This document shows, in pieces, positions 1 to 6,879 of a DNA stretch of 34,952 nucleotides; position 1 is the first letter of the stretch, and each line of letters starts with the position of its first letter. This DNA comes from Opitutales bacterium. GTDB lineage: Bacteria > Verrucomicrobiota > Verrucomicrobiia > Opitutales > Oceanipulchritudinaceae. The position numbers and the translations under genes are program-made. Under the pieces are notes generated by a model. That model was not told the origin of the DNA, made no database searches, and saw nothing but the letters and a program-made list of their open reading frames with translations. The DNA is taken from positions 1-34,952 of the forward strand of contig JAFIGH010000052.1 in NCBI GenBank assembly GCA_020831525.1, given 5' to 3'.

Positions 1-622
1 CCGAAACCGCCGGACCCGGCCGGCGTTACGGATTCCGGGTTTTTGGGACAGGCTCCAACTACGGTGTTTGAACAGGAGGAAGCAGAGGTAGCGGAGGGAT
101 TTTGCCGCTTTCGCGGATGGCTGTGCAGATCCTGAAATCTGCGCCCTCAAGGAACAAGTTTCACGGTTTCTCGCCTCTGCTTCCTCTGCGTCCTCCTGTA
201 AATACTGCGGCGGATACGCCGAGCGCAGGCTTGGGCTGCCGCTCAACCGCCGCTCAACTACGGTGTTTGAACAGGAGGAAGCGGAGGTAGCGGAGGGATT
301 TTGCCGCTTCCGCATATGGCTGTGCAGATCCTGAAATCTGCGCCCTCAAGGAACAAGTTTCACGGTTTCTCGCCTCTGCTTCCTCTGCTACCTCCTGTAA
401 AATCTGCGGCGGATACGCCAAGCGCAGGCTCGGGATGCCGCTCCACCGCTCTTCAACCGCAGTGTTGAACAGGAGGAAGCAGAGGAAACGGAGGGATTCT
501 GCCCGCTTCCTTGGACCATGGCTTGGATGGGATTGCCTGCTGCCCGAAAGGAGTCAGGCACACCGATTCGCCTCTCTGCTTCCTCTGCTACCTCCTGTAA
601 AAACTACGGCGGATACGCCGCT
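1..622. other. Gene-free repeat region at window start
   Basis: No convincing gene is visible in the first 620 bases. Short open frames on both strands repeat the same peptide fragments because the DNA itself is repeated. The stretch is occupied almost entirely by three tandem units of about 198 bp, described separately. The first 70 bases show only a short GC-rich inverted motif (ccgccgg/ccggcgg-like) and no gene start. Confidence 0.6.
71..606. repeat. Tandem array of three ~198-bp hairpin units
   Basis: Three units begin with AACAGGAGG at 71, 270 and 468, so the period is 198-199 bp. Each has a purine-rich left arm (AGGAGGAAGCAGAGG type) and, about 100-115 bp later, a pyrimidine-rich right arm (CCTCTGCTTCCTCTGC then CCTCCTGT; 174-199, 373-399, 572-599) that is nearly its reverse complement. 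Units 1 and 2 also hold an inner hairpin, GCAGAT/ATCTGC (125-130 and 137-142 in unit 1). The spacer between units starts with a 'CTGCGGCGGATACGCC' motif. The array resembles a non-coding palindromic element rather than a CRISPR, since whole units are repeated and there are no unique spacers. Its function is unknown. Confidence 0.75.
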
Positions 623-1024
623 CTACCGGTCCGCGCCGGGAAGCATCAACCGGTGAACTCCGTCAATCAATTTGCCTACTTTGAAGTTGATCAATAGCCC
701 AACCGGAATGTCCAGCAAGCGCATGTAACTCAGCAACTGTGCCTTGTGGATGGCCAATACCTTATCCACACACTTCGCCTCGACGAGCAAAGCGTCCTCC
801 ACAAGCACATCGCAGCGTAAGTTCTCCTCCCGCGAAAAGCCCTTGTATTCAATCTTCACATACTTTTGCGTCGTGTGCCGGATATCCCGAAGATCGAATT
901 CACGGCAAAGGCACCATTCATAGATGGACTCTATCAGTCCCGGCCCCTTGTCACGGTGAACTTCAATCGCACTACCAATCACCGTTTCCGTCAACGACGA
1001 TGCCTTGATGAATTTCGGGTGCAT
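623..1024 (-). CDS. GxxExxY family protein (PD-(D/E)XK-like fold)
   Basis: This 133-residue protein belongs to the GxxExxY family, known from many environmental bacteria and related in fold to PD-(D/E)XK nucleases. Its biochemical role is not established. The signature is visible as G29-L-I-E32-S-I-Y35, preceded by the usual helix 'TETVIGSAIEVHR'. Further on are 'LRCDVLVEDALLVEAK', the likely D-x(n)-E-x-K core, and 'QLLSYMRLLDIPVGLLINF', which is typical of the family's C-terminal half. The frame is open upstream to 1183, but homology begins at ATG 1024, where AGGAAAT lies just upstream as a ribosome site. The upstream extension reads through repeat DNA. The gene sits alone between hairpin repeats, and its last codons abut the third tandem unit. 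Confidence 0.85.
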   Translation of the reverse strand: MHPKFIKASSLTETVIGSAIEVHRDKGPGLIESIYEWCLCREFDLRDIRHTTQKYVKIEYKGFSREENLRCDVLVEDALLVEAKCVDKVLAIHKAQLLSYMRLLDIPVGLLINFKVGKLIDGVHRLMLPGADR

Positions 1025-1140
1025 ATTTCCTAGTTCATGGTATCCGAAGCAACTTGCCAAGCCGCAATGTGCCAAACTTTCCTGCTGCAATTTGCTGAAC
1101 GCTCCGGGTCCCGCTCCACCGCTCTTCAACCGCTGTGTTT

Positions 1141-1240
1141 GAACAGGAGGTAGCGGAGGGATTTTGCCGATTCCCTGGACCATGGCGTGGATGGGAAGCC
1201 TACAAGGAGTCAGGCAAACAGCGTCTCACCTCTTCTGTAA
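1141..1240. repeat. Degenerate copy of the AACAGGAGG hairpin element
   Basis: The left arm GAACAGGAGGTAGCGGAGGG at 1141-1160 matches the tandem array. The right arm is eroded to 'CACCTCTTCTGTAAAAT' near 1227-1243. The interior shares 'CCATGGCGTGGATGGGA' and 'GGAGTCAGGCA' with array unit 3 (about 517-560), so this copy is closest to unit 3. Confidence 0.6.
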
Positions 1241-1324
1241 AATTTCCCGCTTGAGGGTCGCTTTTCAACCGGAAGTGCACAGGAGGCAGCAGAGGTAGCG
1301 GAGGCCATTCCGCCGCACTTTTTC

Positions 1325-1412
1325 ACCACCGATTCCACGAGCAGCACGGATACTCTTCCACCGTGGCTCTCAACCGTCTCATCCGTGATAATCTGTGCTA
1401 TCCGTGGTTCCG
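1325..1412. repeat. ACCACGGAT-type inverted repeat, copy A
   Basis: The left part reads 'CACCGATTCCACGAGCAGCACGGAT' in two blocks and the right part ends in 'ATCCGTGGTTCCGAA'. The ends are imperfect reverse complements (ACCACGGAT / ATCCGTGGT). Similar elements lie at 1646-1738 and 2646-2699, and each is followed by a 'TTCGGTTGG'-like tail. No coding function is seen. Confidence 0.55.
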
Positions 1413-1645
1413 AATATTCGGTTGGTAAGCCTTTGCGCCGCACTCTCTTACCGCCCGCTCCGCTCAAGGACGCAAAGCAAGGGCGCGAAGGTTTTGTTTC
1501 GGGTGCGGTTGCCGAGCCTCTGCGCCTGTGAAAACTACGGCGGATCCGCCGCGCGCGCACTCCGTGTGCCGCTCCACCGCTCTTCAACCGCTGTGTTTGA
1601 ACAGGAGCAAGCAGAGGAAACGGAGGCGGTTGCGCCGCACTATTG

Positions 1646-1738
1646 AACCACCGATCCCACGACCAACACGGATTCCTCTCCGCCGCGCGCACCACAGGCG
1701 GCCTTATCCGTGATCCTTCGTCCTCCGTGGTTCCGAAA
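1646..1738. repeat. ACCACGGAT-type inverted repeat, copy B
   Basis: This is a second copy of the element at 1325. It starts 'AACCACCGATCCCACGACC', continues 'AACACGGAT', and ends 'CCTCCGTGGTTCCGAAAAT'. The interior differs from copy A while the ends are kept, as expected for an element recognised or folded through its ends. Confidence 0.55.
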
Positions 1739-1849
1739 ATCCGGTGTTGGCGGGATGGAGGGAAGGCGTGGCGGGAATGCGGCGGAGGGACGGTTTGCAA
1801 TGGGGGAGGGCAGTGGGAGATGGAGCCGGTGGTCGGGTCGCTTGTTCCC

Positions 1850-2254
1850 TTACACCGACCAATCTTCCCATGCGACGCCCTCGATGCGCGGGAAGTCGGC
1901 GGTGTTGAGGGTGGCGACGGTGAGTTGGCGCAGGGAGGCGGTGGCGGCGATGAGGAGATCGAGATCGGCAACTGTTTGCCCGGTGCGCTGTTGGCGGGCC
2001 TTCGCCCGGGCAAAGGTGTGCCACACGGCTTCATCGGCAGGGAGGACGGTGAGGCGGTTTTCGAGAAGGGCACGGTATTTTTCGCGGCGTCGCGGCGCGT
2101 CCTCGAGGGCAAGCCCGAACTCTACTTCCGCAATTGTGACGATGGAGACCCCGCAGTCGGCATCCCCCGCTTCTTTCCACCGCAAAAGACAGGCTTCCAC
2201 CGGTTTCCGGCGCAAGGGCTGGCTGAAGACGCTGGTGTCGAGGAGGTAGCGCAT
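1850..2254 (-). CDS. vapC: PIN-domain ribonuclease toxin (VapC family)
   Basis: A 134-residue type II toxin of the VapC family, predicted to be a magnesium-dependent endoribonuclease. The acidic pocket is complete: D6 in 'YLLDTSVF', E43 in 'VTIAEVEFG', D99 in 'VADLDLLIAATA' and D120 in 'LNTADF'. The start is the ATG at 2254, whose A is also the last base of the antitoxin TGA stop (TGATG junction), so the two are translationally coupled. An upstream extension to 2302 only reads antitoxin DNA in another frame. The gene pairs with the Phd-like antitoxin directly upstream and is expected to share its promoter and operator near 2531-2558. Confidence 0.9.
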   Translation of the reverse strand: MRYLLDTSVFSQPLRRKPVEACLLRWKEAGDADCGVSIVTIAEVEFGLALEDAPRRREKYRALLENRLTVLPADEAVWHTFARAKARQQRTGQTVADLDLLIAATASLRQLTVATLNTADFPRIEGVAWEDWSV

Positions 2255-2523
2255 CAGTCTTCGGCAAACGGACTTTCCCGGCGATCCTGCCGCATCCGCC
2301 ACACTTCCGGAAACTCATCGGGCGTATCCCCGTGGCACACCGTCCACTCCTTCCACGCCGTGTGGATATCCGGCCTTTCGTTGAGCACCGCGGGCGGCGG
2401 CGGACTGATCATGACGAAAGGCTTGCCCCGGCGGCTGACCAAGACCGGCTCACCCGTGCGCGCAATCTCCGCGCAAACGGACGGCAAGGTGGTTTTCGCC
2501 TCAAAGATGCCGATCGTTTTCAT
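2254..2523 (-). CDS. Phd/YefM-type antitoxin
   Basis: This 89-residue protein matches the prevent-host-death fold. The N-terminus 'MKTIGIFEAKTTLPSVCAEIARTGEPVLVSRRGKPFVMISP' is the DNA-binding and dimerisation half, with the family's 'G-x-P-V-x-V-S-R-x-G-K-P' segment at about residues 24-35. The C-terminal half would bind and neutralise VapC. The start at 2523 is chosen because homology begins there and GGAG lies just upstream, although only one base separates it from the ATG. The longer frame to 2607 lacks support. An 18-bp palindrome and a TTGACA box lie immediately upstream, the arrangement expected for autoregulation. Confidence 0.88.
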   Translation of the reverse strand: MKTIGIFEAKTTLPSVCAEIARTGEPVLVSRRGKPFVMISPPPPAVLNERPDIHTAWKEWTVCHGDTPDEFPEVWRMRQDRRESPFAED

Positions 2524-2530
2524 ACTCCGA

Positions 2531-2548
2531 ACCAACCAGATGGTTGGT
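2531..2548. promoter_or_regulatory. Palindromic operator upstream of the Phd/VapC operon
   Basis: ACCAACCA-GA-TGGTTGGT is a perfect inverted repeat with 8-bp arms and a 2-bp centre. It lies 8 bases before the antitoxin start codon. It sits between a TTGACA box and the start codon, so a bound antitoxin would block RNA polymerase. Assignment as the operator is inferred from position and symmetry. Confidence 0.7.
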
Positions 2549-2552
2549 CTAT

Positions 2553-2558
2553 TGTCAA
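2553..2558 (-). promoter_or_regulatory. Candidate -35 box (TTGACA) of the Phd/VapC operon
   Basis: Read on the minus strand this is a perfect TTGACA. A 17-base spacer places the -10 position at a poor hexamer (TTGGTT) inside the right half of the palindrome, so the -10 is uncertain. Confidence 0.4.
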
Positions 2559-2645
2559 GAGGGGAAAAACGGCTCTCAGAATCCGGAGTTCGGCGATGAA
2601 GGGCCATTTGCTTTTCCGAACCTCAATCTCTGTCCGCGATAATTC

Positions 2646-2699
2646 TACCACGGATTCCACGAGCCGCACGGATGCTCTTCCACCGTATTCGTGGTTCCA
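2646..2699. repeat. ACCACGGAT-type inverted repeat, copy C
   Basis: This is a shorter copy: 'TACCACGGATTCCACGAG' on the left and 'CACCGTATTCGTGGTTCCAA' on the right, followed by 'AAATTCGGTTGG'. It has the same ends as the elements at 1325 and 1646, with the interior reduced to about 25 bases. Confidence 0.5.
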
Positions 2700-2840
2700 A
2701 AAATTCGGTTGGAAAGCCTTTGCGCTCTTCGCGGCCTTCGCGGTTCAAAACTCCCGTTGGAAGGCTTCTCCGCCGCACTCTCTTACCGCCGCGCGCAGGC
2801 TCCGGGGTCCCGCTCCGCCGCCGCCCAACCGCGGTGATTG

Positions 2841-2972
2841 AACAGGAGGAAGCAGAGGAAGCGGAGGGATTCTTCTCATTCTGTAAACGGGGGTTCAGAT
2901 TCTGAGATCTGCGGCCTCAAGAATCAAACCACACGGTTTCTCACCTCTGTTTCCTCTGCGACGTCCTGTAAA
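2841..2972. repeat. Complete copy of the AACAGGAGG hairpin element
   Basis: The left arm AACAGGAGGAAGCAGAGG starts at 2841 and the right arm 'CACCTCTGTTTCCTCTGCG' plus 'TCCTGTAAAAACTGCGG' ends near 2972. The inner hairpin survives in altered form (CAGAT-TCTG-AGATCTG region, about 2897-2911). A further left arm begins 195 bp later at 3036, showing the same near-198-bp spacing as the array at 71. Confidence 0.65.
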
Positions 2973-3278
2973 AACTGCGGCGGATTCGCCGCACGCACGG
3001 GGTGCCGCACCACCGCCGCTCAGCTGCGGTGTTTGAACAGGAGCGGGGCTTCTGTGCTGCGGTCGGCGGTGCGCCGTGACGCGGCTCGCCGCCTACATCC
3101 GCACGGAAATGCCTCGCCGCGGCGGACTGCCGCACGCCGGGCCGCTCGGTTAAGCCCAGCATGGTGCGGGCGAAGCCCGCCATGGATTGCGTTTCGACAG
3201 GCTCAAGGTTTTGCCGCGCAACGACGACGCCCAACCGTAAGGGCAACGGTCCCCGCCTTTGCGGTTGCCCCCCATGTC

Positions 3279-3295
3279 GCGGCCCTTCAGGCCGC
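3279..3295. repeat. Hairpin GCGGCC-CTTCA-GGCCGC
   Basis: A perfect 6-bp stem closes a CTTCA loop. The same loop with different stems recurs at 34593-34611 (CTTCA) and 34788-34804 (TTTCA). No uridine tract follows, so it is not a classical terminator. Confidence 0.55.
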
Positions 3296-3315
3296 CGTGT
3301 TCTACTCCGCACATA

Positions 3316-3334
3316 CCCGGCCCGTCGGGCCGGG
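3316..3334. repeat. Hairpin CCCGGCCC-GTC-GGGCCGGG
   Basis: A perfect 8-bp inverted repeat with a 3-base loop, followed at 3347-3359 by GGCCC-TTC-GGGCC. Both lie in a cluster of dissimilar GC-rich hairpins with no gene between them. Confidence 0.55.
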
Positions 3335-3492
3335 CTGAACGGTTTCGGCCCTTCGGGCCTGCGTTGCCACGAAACCGGCCCGCCGCGCACCACGGCACCC
3401 CGCGCAGCCAACGCCCGGCACGGCACCGCGGCACCCCGCGCAGCCAAAACACCGCCTGAAAACCCCGGCGCCAACGGCGCGATACTCCTCAG

Positions 3493-3511
3493 CCCAGGGC
3501 AGCGCCCTGGG
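3493..3511. repeat. Hairpin CCCAGGGC-AGC-GCCCTGGG
   Basis: A perfect 8-bp stem with an AGC loop. It belongs to the 3279-3787 hairpin cluster downstream of recA. A terminator role for recA is possible only in the broad sense of a strong stem, since there is no T-run on the minus strand. Confidence 0.5.
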
Positions 3512-3766
3512 AACGAGGGCAACGCCGCCATCCCGCGCGCCGAAGGTGCGCGACGGCGGGTCCGCTCAGGCCCCATGTTCCGCAGCGTCAAACCGCATTG
3601 GCGCTCCGGTGAAGCCGTGCATCATGCGGGCAAAGCCCGCCCTCGAGTGCGTTTATCCTTTCACCGCCTTTGCCGCGCAACAACGCCGCGAAAACCGCAA
3701 AGGCGGCGGTCCCCGCGGGTTCTCCGGAGGATGCGGAGTCGATTTGAAACGACCGGATATCTTCGA

Positions 3767-3787
3767 GCACCCGGTTTATCCGGGTGC
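3767..3787. repeat. Hairpin GCACCCGG-TTTAT-CCGGGTGC
   Basis: A perfect 8-bp stem with a 5-base TTTAT loop, about 200 bases beyond the recA stop on the minus strand. It is the strong hairpin closest to the recA 3' end and could contribute to transcript stabilisation or termination. Evidence is structural only. Confidence 0.45.
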
Positions 3788-3986
3788 CATTGCACCCTGC
3801 CGCCCGACCGGGGGCTTGGACGGGTGCCCGGCTGCACTCTTTATCTTACCACCCGCGCCTTGCCCCCGGGGACGGACAAGAATGTTCGTGCTCCGTTTTC
3901 ATCCGTGCCCGATTTGCCGGTTGATGCACGGCTTTTCCTAAACAACTCCAACTCCGCTGCTTGGCTCCCTACAGCGCCCCGGGAAA

Positions 3987-5060
3987 TCACTCTTCTTTGG
4001 CGACGGATTCGTCGTCGGTGGTGCCGAGGCTGGCGCCGCCGGTGACCTGGACTTTCTCGTAGATGGCGGCGACGACTTTGTCGAAAACCTCCTGATTCTC
4101 GGCGAGGTATTGCTTGGCGGCCTCCCGGCCCTGCCCGATGAGGTCGCCGTCGTAGGAGATCCACGAGCCCTTCTTTTCGAGGATCTTGTGTTCGATGCCG
4201 AGATCGAGGACGGAGCCGGTGCGGGAGATGCCCTCGTCGTACATGATGTCGAACTCGCACTCGGTGAAGGGCGGGGCGACCTTATTTTTGACGACCTTGA
4301 GGCGGGTGCGGTTGCCGATGACCTTGCCGGAGGGGTCTTTGATCTGGCCGATGCGGCGGATGTCCATGCGCTGGGAGGCGAAGAACTTGAGGGCGCGCCC
4401 GCCGGGCTGCGTCTCGGGGTTGCCGAACATGACGCCGATTTTCTCGCGGATCTGGTTGGTGAAGAGGCACACGCAGGCGGTGCGGTTGATGGCGGCGGTG
4501 AGGCGGCGCATGGCCGAACTCATCATGCGCGCCTGGAGGCCGACGGTGCTGTCGCCGAACTGGCCGTCCAGCTCGCTCTTGGAAACGAGGGCGGCGACGG
4601 AGTCGATGACGATGATATCGATGGCACCGCTGCGGATGAGCGTCTCGGTGATGTTGAGGGCGTCTTCGCCGCTCTCCGGCTGGGCGACCATGAGGTTGTC
4701 GATATCGACGCCGACGACGCGGGCATAGCGGGCATCGAGGGCGTGTTCGACGTCGATGAAGACGGCGTTGCCCCCGGCGCGCTGCGCCTGCGCGATGACG
4801 GCGAGACAGAGGGTGGTCTTGCCGGAGGACTCGGGCCCGTAGATCTCGCAGATGCGCCCGCGGGGGAGCCCGCCGACGCCGAGGGCGAGGTCGATGGAGG
4901 GGCAGCCCGTGGGGATGACTTTGACGTCCAGCTTGGTCGACTCGCCGAGGCGCATGATGGCGCCGTCGCCGAATTGTTTGTTGATGGCGGAGAGGGCGAA
5001 GTCGAGCGACTTGGCGTCGCCGGTGCTGATGGTTTTTGACGGTGTTTTGCGTACGGCCAT
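3987..5060 (-). CDS. recA: Recombinase RecA
   Basis: RecA forms ATP-dependent filaments on single-stranded DNA, drives homologous pairing and strand exchange, and activates LexA cleavage where LexA is present. The 357-residue protein is full length. Visible motifs are '[15 protein letters not shown]' (about 26-40), Walker [10 protein letters not shown] (75-83, K81), the catalytic glutamate E105 in 'DVEHALD', Walker B 'IIVIDSV' (149-155), and '[25 protein letters not shown]' in the L2 region (split around residue 214). The C-terminal tail is short and only mildly acidic. The start at 5060 gives the family N-terminus. The upstream frame to 5111 is unsupported, and no Shine-Dalgarno is evident before the ATG. 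A RelE-fold gene is transcribed divergently, leaving a shared 190-bp control region. Confidence 0.98.
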   Translation of the reverse strand: MAVRKTPSKTISTGDAKSLDFALSAINKQFGDGAIMRLGESTKLDVKVIPTGCPSIDLALGVGGLPRGRICEIYGPESSGKTTLCLAVIAQAQRAGGNAVFIDVEHALDARYARVVGVDIDNLMVAQPESGEDALNITETLIRSGAIDIIVIDSVAALVSKSELDGQFGDSTVGLQARMMSSAMRRLTAAINRTACVCLFTNQIREKIGVMFGNPETQPGGRALKFFASQRMDIRRIGQIKDPSGKVIGNRTRLKVVKNKVAPPFTECEFDIMYDEGISRTGSVLDLGIEHKILEKKGSWISYDGDLIGQGREAAKQYLAENQEVFDKVVAAIYEKVQVTGGASLGTTDDESVAKEE

Positions 5061-5250
5061 GGTGAAGCTGTGTGGTTGGAAAGAGATGCGGATTGAAAAG
5101 GCGCGCCGCACGGGAGGGCAAACGCAAACCTTGCGCCGGAGGATGGGGCGGCGTCATTCCATGGCAAGCGAAAAAAGGTGTTCCTTTGTTCAGTTTGGCT
5201 TGTGCTTGCGTCGGCAGGCAACTTGGGTAGCTTCCCTATCGTACATCGCC

Positions 5251-5670
5251 ATGCCAGACGCTCCGCCATCGACAGAACCGCATTTCCAGACGCTCGCGCG
5301 CCGGGCGCGCTCGCTGTACCAAGTGACGTTCAGCGACCAGAGCATGGAAACGCTCAACAAGCTGGCGGTGGAAGACCAGTTGCGGCTTGTCGACCGGATC
5401 AGCAACCTGAGCCCGGAGCAGCTGGAGAACCCCGATGAAAGCATCGGCCGGTTCCACCGCGGCGGCAAGACCTACTACCGCGTCCGGGCGGGCGACTTCC
5501 GCTGCTATTTTGAAGTCACCGGAAACACGCTTTTCAGCCACTACATCCTGCACCGCAACAGCATGGCGGACTTTATCTACCGCAACAAGCTGCCGGCCAC
5601 GGAGGAGACCATGGCCGAGCAAACGAACTCGTTCTGGAAATACCTTGAATCCCTGAAGAAGGGCGACTAG
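5251..5670 (+). CDS. RelE/ParE-fold protein without partner antitoxin
   Basis: A 139-residue protein whose centre resembles the RelE/ParE toxin fold: 'IGRFHRGGKTYYRVRAGDFRCYFEVTG' (in two blocks, about residues 70-96) followed by 'FSHYILHRNSMADFIYR'. The N-terminal helices 'MPDAPPSTEPHFQTLARRAR' and 'EDQLRLVDRISNLSPEQL' and a C-terminal 'NSFWKYLESLKKGD' extension are not typical of plasmid toxins. No antitoxin gene is next to it, so it may be a domesticated housekeeping relative rather than an active toxin. The start at 5251 is the first ATG before the conserved part. The frame is open far upstream but antisense to recA. It is followed 48 bp later by pssA and may form an operon with it. Confidence 0.75.
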   Translation: MPDAPPSTEPHFQTLARRARSLYQVTFSDQSMETLNKLAVEDQLRLVDRISNLSPEQLENPDESIGRFHRGGKTYYRVRAGDFRCYFEVTGNTLFSHYILHRNSMADFIYRNKLPATEETMAEQTNSFWKYLESLKKGD

Positions 5671-5718
5671 GCACCCCGGCGGTGCTCCGGACCTCACCGG
5701 GGCGCGGCGACCGAACCC

Positions 5719-6639
5719 ATGGAGACTCCGGAGAAGCCCCTCTACAGCGACGCCCGCGAGGCGAGCCATATCTATTTCCTGCCCAACCTGATGACGGCGG
5801 GCAACCTGTTCTGCGGGTATGTCGCTGTCATCCGCTGCATCCAGGCGAAGTTCACGGCGACGGCGGACGAGGCGGCGGTAGCCCTCGATACAATCGCACG
5901 CACCCCGCAGGAATACTACGAGCAGGCGGTGTGGTTCATCCTTGCGGCGGTGGTCTTCGACATCCTCGACGGGCGCATGGCGCGGCTCACGCGCAAGGAA
6001 TCGCTCTTCGGCAAGGAGTTCGACTCCATCGCGGACATCGTGTCGTTCGGGATGGCCCCGGCGCTGCTCGTGTTTTTCCTCCTCCTCTCGCCGACAGCGG
6101 AGTTTCCCCTCGTGCGCACGCTGGGCGGGTTGGTCGGTTTCTTTTACCTGCTCTGCGCGGCGGTGCGGCTGGCGCGCTACAACGTCCTGACCTCGCCTCT
6201 GCTCAAACCGGCGGCGGGAATTCCGAAGTATGACTTCATGGGCCTGCCCGTGCCCGCCGCGGCCGGGATGATCTCGTCCCTCGTTATGGTCATCAACCGC
6301 ACGGAGTCGCAGGTGTTCACACTCTTCCTGCCCGTCATCCTCATCCTCATCGCGGTGCTCATGGTCAGTCCGGTGCGCTACCCGAGCCTGAAGACGATCG
6401 GATTCCGCACGCGCATGGGCTTCCGTTCGTTCATCCTCATCGCAGTCGTCATCGTCGTCGTTTTCATGTTCCATTACTGGGCGATCGCGGCGGTCTTCGC
6501 CGCCTATGTGCTCTACGGGCTGGCCGCTCATGTCTTCCCCGGACGGCTGCCCGACCTTTTTTTCCCGCCCACAAAAACTTTTCCACAGGAGCCCGCGAAC
6601 GACTCCGGTGGAGACGGTGAACAGAGTGTGGATAAGTGA
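5719..6639 (+). CDS. pssA: CDP-diacylglycerol-serine O-phosphatidyltransferase
   Basis: This integral membrane enzyme transfers a phosphatidyl group from CDP-diacylglycerol to L-serine, the first step toward phosphatidylethanolamine. The CDP-alcohol phosphotransferase signature is complete: D84-G85-x2-A88-R89-x8-G98-x3-D102-x3-D106. The N-terminal 'FLPNLMTAGNLFCGY' and the later 'MVSPVRYPSLK' segment are characteristic of the PssA branch over other CDP-alcohol transferases. Several hydrophobic helices follow, notably 'SFILIAVVIVVVFMFHYW' near the C-terminus. At 306 residues it is somewhat longer than the usual 240-270, partly through an insertion at about 45-66. The C-terminal codons contain two sequences that read as DnaA boxes (6579-6587, 6627-6635). 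Confidence 0.93.
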   Translation: METPEKPLYSDAREASHIYFLPNLMTAGNLFCGYVAVIRCIQAKFTATADEAAVALDTIARTPQEYYEQAVWFILAAVVFDILDGRMARLTRKESLFGKEFDSIADIVSFGMAPALLVFFLLLSPTAEFPLVRTLGGLVGFFYLLCAAVRLARYNVLTSPLLKPAAGIPKYDFMGLPVPAAAGMISSLVMVINRTESQVFTLFLPVILILIAVLMVSPVRYPSLKTIGFRTRMGFRSFILIAVVIVVVFMFHYWAIAAVFAAYVLYGLAAHVFPGRLPDLFFPPTKTFPQEPANDSGGDGEQSVDK

Positions 6640-6806
6640 AGGGTTGCTCTTGTGCCCGCTCCCGCGCCCACTTCGCTCCACTGCTTCCCGACAACGGGGT
6701 AGTGCCGTAACTCCATGAGGCCGAAGCCCTTGACCCGGTTGCCGACATATCCACGGACTATAAGAAGAAGAAGAGTGTTTTAGATTCTAATCTATATACA
6801 TAGTCT
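6579..6806. other. Candidate origin-like region before dnaN
   Basis: The segment combines TTTTCCACA (6579-6587), a perfect DnaA-box complement TGTGGATAA (6627-6635) and a weaker ATATCCACG (6747-6755, two mismatches to TTATCCACA). An AT-rich stretch at about 6757-6806 ('TATAAGAAGAAGAAGAG', 'TTTTAGATTCTAATC', 'TATATACATAG') is exceptional in this GC-rich window. The segment lies between pssA and dnaN, and dnaN often flanks chromosomal origins. The first two boxes are inside the pssA 3' end. dnaA itself is not in the window, and a perfect box also occurs inside an unrelated gene at 772-780, so this remains a candidate. Confidence 0.45.
6627..6635 (-). promoter_or_regulatory. DnaA-box match (TTATCCACA on the minus strand)
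   Basis: An exact match to the consensus 9-mer, overlapping the last codons of pssA and 245 bases before the dnaN start. It could serve origin function or DnaA control of dnaN. A single match of this length can also arise by chance. Confidence 0.45.
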
Positions 6807-6815
6807 TCCGCCTGT

Positions 6816-6831
6816 GTCCGCCGGGGCGGAC
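6816..6831. promoter_or_regulatory. Inverted repeat in the dnaN leader
   Basis: GTCCGCC-GG-GGCGGAC is a perfect 7-bp inverted repeat with a 2-bp centre, located 48 bases before the dnaN ATG and just after the AT-rich stretch. It could be a repressor site or a leader hairpin. Nothing shows which. Confidence 0.35.
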
Positions 6832-6879
6832 GAATTTGCTTTGCAATGGAGGCCTCAACCCCTTGAATTCGCCCCGTAT

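Larger units (their letters stand above)
1025..1849. other. Repeat-rich intergenic region
   Basis: About 825 bases without a credible gene. The stretch holds further copies or half-copies of the AACAGGAGG element (1141-1240, 1278-1306, 1516-1627) and two 'CACCGAT...ATCCGTGGTTC' inverted repeats (1325-1412, 1646-1738). Between them lies a 'CCTTTGCG...CGCAAAG' pair around 1430-1485. Open frames here encode low-complexity Pro/Arg/Ser-rich translations without family resemblance and were not called. Confidence 0.6.
2524..3986. other. Long intergenic region with several repeat families
   Basis: About 1.46 kb without a supportable gene. In order it holds the vapC operon control region, an ACCACGGAT-type element (2646-2699), a 'CCTTTGCG...CGCGGTTCAAA' stretch (about 2719-2750), a full copy of the AACAGGAGG hairpin element (2841-2972) and a half copy (3035-3055). 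A cluster of GC-rich hairpins follows (3279-3787). Open frames here are Arg/Pro-rich on both strands and look like repeat translations. Confidence 0.6.

Noticed and set aside
71-606. CRISPR array
   Set aside because: The repeated unit is the whole ~198-bp block rather than short repeats with unique spacers, and no cas genes are present.
772-780. Perfect DnaA-box sequence TTATCCACA
   Set aside because: It lies alone inside the GxxExxY coding sequence with no AT-rich region or further boxes nearby; probably chance.
1210-2112. Minus-strand open frame of 300 codons over repeats and vapC
   Set aside because: Its translation is Pro/Arg/Ser-rich and it covers repeat DNA plus vapC in the wrong frame.
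3161-4045. Plus-strand open frame in the hairpin cluster downstream of recA
   Set aside because: It is repeat-derived Arg/Pro-rich sequence with no start context or domain.
4110-5039. Plus-strand open frame antisense to recA
   Set aside because: It is an acidic low-complexity translation produced by the complement of recA codons.
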